A DNA stretch of 38,356 bases from positions 1-38,356 of IMG/VR virus record IMGVR_UViG_3300044619_000333; one strand, 5' to 3'. Shown one piece after another: positions 15,492-21,410 of this stretch; position 1 is the stretch's first letter; each line of letters starts with the position of its first letter. The position numbers were made by a program, and so were the translations under genes. This stretch comes from a virus. The notes below the pieces were generated by a model that saw only the letters and a list, made by a program, of their open reading frames with translations, had not been told where the DNA came from and made no database searches.

Positions 15492-16537
15492 TAGAACAAC
15501 TGTTCTTTCCAAGCAACCTGACGCAGATATTGGTCAGGCATCTCACCGTCTCGCAACGGGTAGATACGTCCTGTGTGAATGTCTAACTCAAAGTCCACGT
15601 CATCTACGAGCATGCCACCAGGGCGCTTGTTCTTCAACAGCGACACAGTGACTGTGTATTCATGAATCTTCAAATCGTATCGCAACATATCCAAGCGGTC
15701 TTGTGCACGCTCAGTTGGGCTACGGTCAATCTTCTCCATCAGTTCGTTTATCTCAGAAATGATTTCGTACTTCTTGCGTCGTACACCAATGATTGAGGTG
15801 GCTTGTTGTTCGCCACCGTACGCACCAGATGACATGGACAGTTTGCGTCCGTCCGCACCAGAGGAGCGTGAAGTTTGGTGAAGCACCAGCATTGGTACAT
15901 CGTGTCTGCGTCCAAAACCTTTTACGAAGCCAGCCTTGTCAGGTACCGTTTCTCCTGCCTCAACGAGTTCAAGATAGTCAACGATTACTAAGTCAGGCTT
16001 CTGACCCCATACGTCTGAAACTTCGCCAAAGGCTCGTTCCATGTCGCTAGGAATCAGTGGCTGGTCAAACACAGCAAGGTTGGGGAAGAACTCTTCAGCG
16101 GTAGAACGCAACAGGTTGATTGCCTGTTCATCGTTGCTAGCGATTCGCTTCTCTAGTTCTCGTGCATCAATGCCGTGTGCGATACATGTCAACTTGGATA
16201 ACACCAAGGTGCGTGGTTCGTCAGGAATGAACATGGCAATCTTCTTGTCACGATTGCCAAGCAGAGCGTTCAGTAGTACAAGTGTTTTACCACCGTGACT
16301 GTAACCCAAAAGCATACTAAGTTCACCTGGCGCAATGCCACGCATCTCTTGGTCAATGCTTTCAATCCCTAAATAGATTCTCTGTTCAGGTGATTGCGCC
16401 CAACGCACATACGAGTGGGCTGCGTTACTAAGTGGTTCGTACAAACGGAACTCCCTAACAGGAGAGAGAGGGGCTACTTCGCCCCTCTCCACCTGCGTCC
16501 AACCCTGCAGAACATCTTCTGCGGTCAGTCTGGTCAT
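15491..16537 (-). CDS. Replicative DNA helicase, DnaB-like RecA-fold ATPase
   Basis: The protein has 348 residues from ATG 16537 (overlap TGATG with the upstream stop). It has a DnaB-C/RecA-like core. Walker A is GYSHGGKT at 78-85, Walker B is VIVDYLEL at 184-191, and HQTSR at 220-224 is the sensor/H-motif. It lacks the full N-terminal DnaG-interacting domain of cellular DnaB (about 450 residues), as in many phage helicases. It would unwind the phage DNA ring-like around the lagging strand, working with the AEP primase next to it. The C-terminus (SLLKNKRPGG) matches the usual DnaB arginine-finger region. Confidence 0.88.
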   Translation of the reverse strand: MTRLTAEDVLQGWTQVERGEVAPLSPVREFRLYEPLSNAAHSYVRWAQSPEQRIYLGIESIDQEMRGIAPGELSMLLGYSHGGKTLVLLNALLGNRDKKIAMFIPDEPRTLVLSKLTCIAHGIDARELEKRIASNDEQAINLLRSTAEEFFPNLAVFDQPLIPSDMERAFGEVSDVWGQKPDLVIVDYLELVEAGETVPDKAGFVKGFGRRHDVPMLVLHQTSRSSGADGRKLSMSSGAYGGEQQATSIIGVRRKKYEIISEINELMEKIDRSPTERAQDRLDMLRYDLKIHEYTVTVSLLKNKRPGGMLVDDVDFELDIHTGRIYPLRDGEMPDQYLRQVAWKEQLF

Positions 16538-16941
16538 CACTTACCTCGTGGTGCCCAGTATGCCTTTTCCTTGTCGTCAACGGCTTTGAACCAAGGACGC
16601 TTTGGATTTTCCTTAAGGGTGTCACGGTTGTCGTAGATACGAGTTACACCGTCACGCTTACAGGCTTCAAGGAGCCACTGTGGAAGTTCGCCGTGCTGAC
16701 GACCAACGACAGTGATTTCTCCACCAGTCTGCATTTGCTCAGCACCTGGGAATACAGATGTGATTACTTCACTTGGGGTTCCCAAAGGGATACCACATGC
16801 CTCAAGCACAATGTCTTTGATTGACTCAAAGAGGTATGTGAAGTCACTGAGCAACTTGTCTGTGTCAGTTCCTTTGGGTGTGAGGTCGCCTGCAATTTTT
16901 GCAGCGACTTGGGTGATAATGGATTTGTCCTTATCAATCAT
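16537..16941 (-). CDS. Hypothetical replication-associated protein, 134 aa
   Basis: Found between a RecB-like nuclease and the helicase, with ATG 16941 after an AGGAG-type site. The N-terminal 45 residues look like a helical dimerisation region. The C-terminal 45 residues have a YDNRDTLKENPKRPWFK motif that recurs in small phage proteins of replication modules, sometimes in versions with Cys ligands; here the expected Cys residues are absent. A single-stranded DNA-binding or accessory role is plausible from position, but I cannot show it. The stop overlaps the helicase start. Confidence 0.55.
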   Translation of the reverse strand: MIDKDKSIITQVAAKIAGDLTPKGTDTDKLLSDFTYLFESIKDIVLEACGIPLGTPSEVITSVFPGAEQMQTGGEITVVGRQHGELPQWLLEACKRDGVTRIYDNRDTLKENPKRPWFKAVDDKEKAYWAPRGK

Positions 16942-16943
16942 TG

Positions 16944-17786
16944 TTATTCTCCTTGCTGGGGATTCCAGCGATTGTCTTGCTCACTTAGGTGAGCGCCTTT
17001 ACAGATTGACCACCACGAACACCACTGCTCAGAGCAGAGGAAGTGTTGGTCTACTTGCATCCAGGGGTTGTCAATCCCCATCCGTAATGCAGATGCAACG
17101 ATGTTGCGTGTCTGCGTTTCGGTCCAAGAAGCGTGCGACATTGTTCGCATCACTTCTACGATTTGTCCCTCGCTCTTATTGGAACGAGTCATAACTCCAA
17201 ACTTGAAACTGACAGGAAACATTTCCTTGAGTCCCAAGCGCACCACAGCGTTTGCATACACAGACGCTTGTATTGATTGGCGTTGCTTTTCTCCTTGCTG
17301 GTATTTGCGTGCTGCTGTTTTCCAGTCCCACACATCACCGCTTGGTGTCACGTAGTCAATCGTTCCATTGTAGTGCAAGATGTATTCAGTGTCACCAACA
17401 ACTACTTTGCCGAACGGCACAGTGAAGTTGTGTTCAACCATTCCACCACCTTCAACATGTGGGCGAATGTCTCGCACCCAAGCGTTCAGCATTGCTTTGC
17501 CGTAGCCGTGCATCACACTCATGTCACTCATTGAAGTCCACTTGAACGAATCAGGTTCAGCACCGTCCAACGATGCAGACATAACTTCACTCATTTGTTT
17601 AAGGTCAGCAGTGTCGTTAGACAATGCGTGTTCAATGCCTGCGTGCACAGCAGTGCCAAGCACTGTGGCATCAGAACCCGTAGACCACTCTGGCATTGTC
17701 ATTGCGAATCGTCCACGCTCAGCGCACATCAGCGCATCGCCCAGCCATGACTGACGAATGTAAATGTTGTTGTCAATGACTTTCAC
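16944..17786 (-). CDS. Cas4/RecB-like PD-(D/E)XK exonuclease with Fe-S cysteines
   Basis: The 280-residue protein starts with GTG at 17786 behind AGGTGAG, overlapping the previous stop as GTGA. GTAVHAGIE at 44-52 supplies the first His motif. GTIDY at 141-145 has the metal-binding Asp. VWDWKTA at 152-158 is the D-X-K motif. QRQSIQASVYANAV near 168-181 is the QxxxY motif. Cys21 plus Cys251, Cys256 and Cys262 match the four cysteines that hold a [4Fe-4S] cluster in Cas4 and AddB. Such enzymes resect DNA ends. The phage copy likely serves recombination or end processing. There are no cas1 or cas2 genes nearby, so it is not a CRISPR gene. Confidence 0.85.
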   Translation of the reverse strand: MKVIDNNIYIRQSWLGDALMCAERGRFAMTMPEWSTGSDATVLGTAVHAGIEHALSNDTADLKQMSEVMSASLDGAEPDSFKWTSMSDMSVMHGYGKAMLNAWVRDIRPHVEGGGMVEHNFTVPFGKVVVGDTEYILHYNGTIDYVTPSGDVWDWKTAARKYQQGEKQRQSIQASVYANAVVRLGLKEMFPVSFKFGVMTRSNKSEGQIVEVMRTMSHASWTETQTRNIVASALRMGIDNPWMQVDQHFLCSEQWCSWWSICKGAHLSEQDNRWNPQQGE

Positions 17787-18193
17787 ATCTCACCTCGTTT
17801 AATCATGCGACCACGCACCTGGGCTGGATATGAACGATGCAGTGTCACCCCATAGTTCTCAAGCACGTGCCTGCGAATGTGTGAGGGCTTGACATTGTTG
17901 CGAAGCATTTCTTTCACTTCCAACATTTGCGAGAGAGTTAGTTTCTTGAGTTTGTGCATTGACTCCTCAACATCGTTCTCTTCTCTCTTGATGAACACAT
18001 CCCAACCCTTCATGTATGCGCCCATAAATGTGGCGAAACTAAATGAAGTCCAAGGTGTCCCGATGTTCAAGCGTTGCGCTAGATAGCGTCCGCCTAAAAG
18101 GTAATCGGGTAGCCCGTGATTGATTGGTGTTATCTCTTTCACTTGCACATCGCAGAGACATTCCTCAGCGTGTGTACTTACTCCACAGTTCAT
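17783..18193 (-). CDS. Hypothetical protein with C-terminal HTH-like region, 136 aa
   Basis: This is the first gene of the replication operon, with ATG 18193 after AAAGGACAG. The N-terminal half has three Cys and an aromatic-rich segment. Residues 80-130 look like a helix-turn-helix (LTLSQMLEVKEMLRNN, then IRRHVLENYGVTLHRS) with a basic end. No named family. As first gene in a replication block, it could bind an origin or control the operon. Its stop overlaps the nuclease start. Confidence 0.55.
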   Translation of the reverse strand: MNCGVSTHAEECLCDVQVKEITPINHGLPDYLLGGRYLAQRLNIGTPWTSFSFATFMGAYMKGWDVFIKREENDVEESMHKLKKLTLSQMLEVKEMLRNNVKPSHIRRHVLENYGVTLHRSYPAQVRGRMIKRGEM

Positions 18194-18225
18194 AACTGTC
18201 CTTTCATGTGTTTGCGATTCTTGTG

Positions 18226-18257
18226 TTCGTTGTGCGCCCCTTGGGGCGACACACGAA
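18226..18257 (-). promoter_or_regulatory. Hairpin in the leader of the replication operon
   Basis: CGCCCC-TT-GGGGCG forms a six-pair stem with a two-base loop, extended by TTCGT/ACGAA arms with a small internal loop. It lies 33 bases upstream of the first replication gene, between that gene and the terminator at 18.35 kb. There is no T-run on the minus side, so a leader or operator role is likelier than termination. Confidence 0.5.
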
Positions 18258-18267
18258 CGATGGTCTT

Positions 18268-18297
18268 CCCCCCACCCCCTGTTGTCCCCCTCCCCCC
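18268..18297 (-). promoter_or_regulatory. Predicted G-quadruplex motif upstream of replication operon
   Basis: On the minus strand there are four G-runs of 6, 5, 5 and 6, separated by 1, 6 and 1 bases. This is a textbook pattern for an intramolecular quadruplex. It sits about 75 bases upstream of the first replication gene, in the only sizeable gap of that region, so it would be in the promoter, the leader RNA or an origin. Confidence 0.6.
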
Positions 18298-18346
18298 AAG
18301 GATTCTAGTCACATGGGTTTTGGGTGTGTCAACATTTTGGGGCGGG

Positions 18347-18385
18347 AAAAACAAAAAAGCCCCAGGACAAAACGTCCCAGGGCTT
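18347..18385 (-). terminator. Intrinsic terminator after block A
   Basis: On the minus strand a stem of AAGCCC/GGGCTT plus GGAC/GTCC, with a 2x2 internal loop and a five-base loop, is followed by TTTTTTGTTTTT. It lies just after the 47-aa zinc-ribbon gene (stop 18392) and before the replication operon leader, so it should end transcripts coming from the amidoligase block. The gap 18194-18391 holds this, the hairpin and the quadruplex motif, and no gene. Confidence 0.8.
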
Positions 18386-18391
18386 TCTTGT

Positions 18392-18535
18392 CTATTTGTT
18401 TTTGTTTTGTTTTACTTGCATTTGTATAACGTGCTTACCTTTGTGGTTAGAACACGTTGGTGGTTCAAGCGCTGTCACGTACAACGTGACTGTCGCATTA
18501 CAGCGTGGGCAAGTCCACACTGTCTTCTCAGCCAT
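18392..18535 (-). CDS. Zinc-ribbon mini-protein, 47 aa
   Basis: ATG 18535 overlaps the end of the upstream gene by 8 bases. The product, beginning MAEKTVWTCPRCNA, has CPRC at 9-12 and CSNH at 28-31, a two-knuckle zinc ribbon with a C-x2-C and C-x2-H pair, then a Lys/Gln/Asn-rich basic tail. Such small ribbons bind nucleic acid or protein partners. The gene sits directly before the terminator and is likely the last of its transcript. No specific family is recognised. Confidence 0.65.
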   Translation of the reverse strand: MAEKTVWTCPRCNATVTLYVTALEPPTCSNHKGKHVIQMQVKQNKNK

Positions 18536-18746
18536 TCACTGCCCCCACCAGCACCTCATCTAGGGCGACACGAGCAGACATAAGCAGTAGGTACTCTTCG
18601 CTTACATCTGTGGCTCGCTTGGAGCCGTTCAGCCTGACAATCTTCTTCATCAGTTGGTCACAACCAATGCTTAACGATTTGCTGACAGCACTGATTTCAT
18701 CAAGTGTCAGTTCAATCGTGTACGTAGTTTCATTTGAATTACTCAT
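18528..18746 (-). CDS. Hypothetical protein, 72 aa
   Basis: The start at ATG 18746 (MSNSNETTYTIELTLDE) lies behind an AAAGAAAG purine stretch; the longer frame overlaps the DUF932 gene and is not needed. The pattern is one beta strand then two helices (about 15-35 and 50-68). There are no recognised domains. It lies between the DUF932 gene and the zinc-ribbon gene with the same orientation. Confidence 0.55.
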   Translation of the reverse strand: MSNSNETTYTIELTLDEISAVSKSLSIGCDQLMKKIVRLNGSKRATDVSEEYLLLMSARVALDEVLVGAVNG

Positions 18747-18762
18747 TGTTTTATTTCTTTCT

Positions 18763-19695
18763 TTACGAGACGAGCGCAAATGCACGCTCAGTTAGTGGGT
18801 AGTTGTCTGCAAGTATACGGCTGATTCGTTGCACACCACGCTTGCCAGGAGCGCAACGGGAATAGTGTTCATCAACTGCTTCCGCAGCCATAACTATACC
18901 CCAACCTGTGTTTTTGATGTTGGCATTGTGGTCAGAGTTGTACTCGCTAAGTAGCAAATCTAATCTCCTCTCCCACTCAGTCAGCGCACGCCCATCAGTA
19001 TCTGGACGCTTACCAGCAATCTTACCCATCATAGGGACAGACATTTCATCAGTCACTTGATACTTAAGTAACTGTTCAATCTCTGCATCCATCGCATCAT
19101 AGATGCGTACAGCGTCCTGCACAGCCTTGAGTGCGAACGGTATCAGTCTGCCTTGATTAATGTTGTGTGACAGCGAAAAGATTTTGCTACCACTACGCAA
19201 CAGCGCACGAAACATATTCATGCACCTCAGTTCTTGCACAACAGCGTGACCGCCAAACAAACGATTGCCGTTCGTACCGTTGTACAACAAGATGTGACGA
19301 TACCTAAGGTCGCCACCAGGAGAGCCGACAGGCTCACCGTCCAGACACACGCCAAGGAATTGAGTGCGTTCATCAGTGGACTGACCGCCAAGCACAATGT
19401 GTGCATCAGGTCGCACTTTGATGATGGCTTCAGCAAAGTGACCAAGCATCTCAGGTTGGAAATGCAAGAACCGTGACGAGTTCACACCAAGCACAGCAAG
19501 GTCAGTGTCACGCATCGCAACATGGAAACGCTCAGAGTGTTTAGCGTTGCCAGTCAACTGACTAAGTGGCACACTATCAATCCGATAATTAAGTCCTGCT
19601 AGACGCAACGCTTCCGTTGGGTCAGTCAGTTTGGTATTGCTAAGTGAGCACGGCGTGCCACGAAACGATGTTGATGTTTTCATTATTTCATTCAT
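18763..19695 (-). CDS. DUF932 family phage/plasmid protein, 310 aa
   Basis: The gene starts at ATG 19695 after AAGGAA. Features of DUF932 (also modelled as a phage/plasmid-like TIGR03299 family) are visible. HVAMRDTDLAVLGVNSSRF matches the typical strand and turn, split as RDTDLAVLGV then SSRF. A central VVLGGQ-like strand with a Gly turn follows, and then ELRCMNMFRALLRSGS with HNI, which resembles the R-x-x-C-x-N and S-x-x-H motifs of the family. The function is unknown; members occur on plasmids and phages of many bacteria. Here it belongs to the amidoligase block, which is a context worth noting. Codon use is like its neighbours. Confidence 0.8.
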   Translation of the reverse strand: MNEIMKTSTSFRGTPCSLSNTKLTDPTEALRLAGLNYRIDSVPLSQLTGNAKHSERFHVAMRDTDLAVLGVNSSRFLHFQPEMLGHFAEAIIKVRPDAHIVLGGQSTDERTQFLGVCLDGEPVGSPGGDLRYRHILLYNGTNGNRLFGGHAVVQELRCMNMFRALLRSGSKIFSLSHNINQGRLIPFALKAVQDAVRIYDAMDAEIEQLLKYQVTDEMSVPMMGKIAGKRPDTDGRALTEWERRLDLLLSEYNSDHNANIKNTGWGIVMAAEAVDEHYSRCAPGKRGVQRISRILADNYPLTERAFALVS

Positions 19696-19705
19696 TATGG
19701 TTTCC

Positions 19706-19996
19706 TTATTTCTCTAGGGTTGGTTCGTCTAGGTAAATGTGTTCACTACCTAGATAGCCGTACTCCGATAGACGATGTACGACAGGGTTGCCTGCAAAGT
19801 CTGTTTCCACTTTGGGAAAGTATTCTTCACAGTGCATGCTTGCACGGTCTACTGCGTCATCAGCAGAAAACGCTTCAACAGTGCAATACCACTCGCCCTC
19901 AACAAAGGACGAATGGGTTGTGTGCATTAGCACTTTGTACACCACTTCAAATACTGCAAGTGGTAGTTCTTCTTTTATGTATGAAACATTATTCAT
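19706..19996 (-). CDS. Hypothetical protein, 96 aa
   Basis: ATG 19996 follows GAGGAGAACAA, a strong site. The product is a small alpha/beta protein: a strand-rich N-terminus (AVFEVVYKVLMHTTH), a helix that looks like SADDAVDRASMHCEEYF, and an acidic Tyr-rich tail. The pattern beta-beta-alpha-beta resembles small phage proteins that carry a signal-like ADDA helix, but no family can be named. It sits between the membrane/zinc protein and DUF932. Confidence 0.55.
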   Translation of the reverse strand: MNNVSYIKEELPLAVFEVVYKVLMHTTHSSFVEGEWYCTVEAFSADDAVDRASMHCEEYFPKVETDFAGNPVVHRLSEYGYLGSEHIYLDEPTLEK

Positions 19997-20005
19997 TTGT
20001 TCTCC

Positions 20006-20245
20006 TCAGAACACACAGTGAACACAGATGTATCCACGCTTAAGTTTATAGGTTTCTTCAATAGGGAACGAGTAACCACAATCCTCACAGACATACAGTT
20101 GCTCGTCTACTTCTTCTAGGTCATCCCACTTGGGCGTAAAACCTTTTGGCACAAGGTCAAAGCCATTACGCACCCACTCTCTCAATGCGAGCGCACCCAC
20201 ACCGATACCAAGTGAGCAGATGATTAGTGATGTTAATTGAAACAT
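20006..20245 (-). CDS. Membrane-anchored zinc-ribbon protein, 79 aa
   Basis: Residues 4-21 form one hydrophobic helix (LTSLIICSLGIGVGALAL). Residues 53-78 contain CEDCG and CVHC, a zinc ribbon separated by a basic strand. The N-terminal helix would place the ribbon at the inner face of the membrane. ATG 20245 follows AAAGGAAAT. The next gene upstream ends two bases before the start. No family is recognised; its placement two genes below the glutamine amidotransferase suggests the same pathway. Confidence 0.6.
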   Translation of the reverse strand: MFQLTSLIICSLGIGVGALALREWVRNGFDLVPKGFTPKWDDLEEVDEQLYVCEDCGYSFPIEETYKLKRGYICVHCVF

Positions 20246-20246
20246 T

Positions 20247-20483
20247 TTATTTCCTTTCCATAGGTATGTCTACCCATTCATTTGTAACCATGCTGTGGTC
20301 TACTACTGCATACACATTGCATTGCAGACCTGTACCTTGCCAGTTGTGAAGATTCACATCAAGGTTGTTGCCAAAAGAAAACCAATAGTCAAAACCTTCA
20401 GGTTCGTCCCACATGTTTTCTATGTCAGCGACAGCGTGCGCCAGATAGCGCACGCCCCACAGTTGTGTTTCTGATAGTTGCAT
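20247..20483 (-). CDS. Hypothetical protein, 78 aa
   Basis: A small acidic, aromatic-rich protein (many Trp and Tyr: WDEPEGFDYWFSFGNN). The start is ATG 20483 after GGAGG, which lies within the last codons of the amidotransferase. The pattern reads helix then several strands. No Cys pair, no membrane segment, no known family. It is translated right after the amidotransferase. Confidence 0.55.
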   Translation of the reverse strand: MQLSETQLWGVRYLAHAVADIENMWDEPEGFDYWFSFGNNLDVNLHNWQGTGLQCNVYAVVDHSMVTNEWVDIPMERK

Positions 20484-20486
20484 TAC

Positions 20487-21359
20487 TCACCTCCAATCAT
20501 TTGTTTTGCTGTCGTAGTAAAGGTCAAGCAGTCTGTCGTCTGCGCTGTTGCTGTACCAAGAGTCAGAGCATGTGCAATGCTCGTCAAACTCTTCGCACAC
20601 TAAACAAACATCACAGTCAGGGCATGCTGTCTCACCTTTGCTTTCATCTACTTTCCATTGCACATCGCACAGTGGGCAAGTAGCAACCCAGATGTTGTCG
20701 TCCCACTCATCGTATAAGTCACGACTGTTGTGTGAGCGAATAGATGGTGACGATTCCCACGACCACGAATAGTTAGTCGTTGGCTTATATGTGTACGTCC
20801 TAGGCTTGTAGGAATCGTTAGACCACCACACACCACCACTATCCCAGTGACCCATTTGCTCGTTAGCAATGTAGAACGATTGCTTAGCACGAGGGTCATT
20901 AGTGAGAATGACCAACTTGGATGCACCAATTTGTTTCTCAACAAACTGAAACGCCTCAGGGTCATCAAGCACACCAGCACCACCAAGTTTAGGCAGAACA
21001 ACTTCTGCATAGAACCTAGTGTCACTACGCTTGTCACCTTTGGGTTGCTCAATAGGAATGATGCCGTTGTGACCTAACACAGTGCGGTCATCGTGACCTA
21101 CATAGAACGGGTGGCAGTTCTTCTTATTGACTGTGCCGTGCGTAGCCCAACGAAGATGAAACATTGACTCACCAGGAGTCAGTTCCAACTGTTGATGATA
21201 CGCAGTGACAACCTTGTCAAAGTTCATACCACGACCACGAACGATGCGGTCACCAATGTTGATAGCCCAACCGAAACCGTCAGGGTTTGCGATTGATGCA
21301 GTCTCTAGAGAATCCAGAGACGGGGTTGCGCCCTTGTGGGCGAATACTAATAGACACAT
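20487..21359 (-). CDS. Class II glutamine amidotransferase with C-terminal zinc ribbons
   Basis: The 290-residue protein begins MCLLVFAHKG, giving the N-terminal Cys nucleophile of Ntn-type class II glutamine amidotransferases. HLRWATHG at 68-75 is the conserved Arg-x-x-Thr/His site and GHNGII at 96-101 the Asn-Gly oxyanion element, as in YafJ-like enzymes. These domains release ammonia from glutamine. Residues 228-264 contain CPLC, CPDC and a further four Cys, likely two zinc sites not found in simple YafJ proteins. The role is probably supplying ammonia to, or deamidating products of, the amidoligase next door. The leader has dyad copy 1, CAA repeats and AAAGGAG before ATG 21359. Confidence 0.85.
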   Translation of the reverse strand: MCLLVFAHKGATPSLDSLETASIANPDGFGWAINIGDRIVRGRGMNFDKVVTAYHQQLELTPGESMFHLRWATHGTVNKKNCHPFYVGHDDRTVLGHNGIIPIEQPKGDKRSDTRFYAEVVLPKLGGAGVLDDPEAFQFVEKQIGASKLVILTNDPRAKQSFYIANEQMGHWDSGGVWWSNDSYKPRTYTYKPTTNYSWSWESSPSIRSHNSRDLYDEWDDNIWVATCPLCDVQWKVDESKGETACPDCDVCLVCEEFDEHCTCSDSWYSNSADDRLLDLYYDSKTNDWR

Positions 21360-21390
21360 GTGTGTCTCCTTTCTTTTGTTGTTGTTGAAG

Positions 21391-21410
21391 ATTGTAAATG
21401 TAATTACAAT
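21391..21410 (-). promoter_or_regulatory. Dyad element, copy 1
   Basis: ATTGTAATTACATTTACAAT read on the minus strand. The arms ATTGTAA/TTACAAT are perfect inverted repeats around a six-base centre. It is flanked by G and C that extend the dyad to eight pairs. It overlaps the stop codon of the amidoligase and lies 31 bases before the amidotransferase start. One of five copies. Confidence 0.8.

Noticed and set aside
15492-15512. TTG 15512 as primase start
   Set aside because: ATG 15491 forms a TAATG coupling with the helicase stop, the rule in this operon; the extra seven residues add nothing to the fold.
16944-17786. CRISPR Cas4 adaptation gene
   Set aside because: The nuclease has Cas4-like motifs, but there is no Cas1, Cas2 or array; phage Cas4/RecB-like nucleases in replication blocks are common.
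18116-18583. Plus-strand frame of 155 codons across the terminator and leader region
   Set aside because: It crosses the minus-strand terminator, quadruplex motif and two minus-strand gene ends; residues are Pro/Phe/Leu runs from C- and T-rich DNA.
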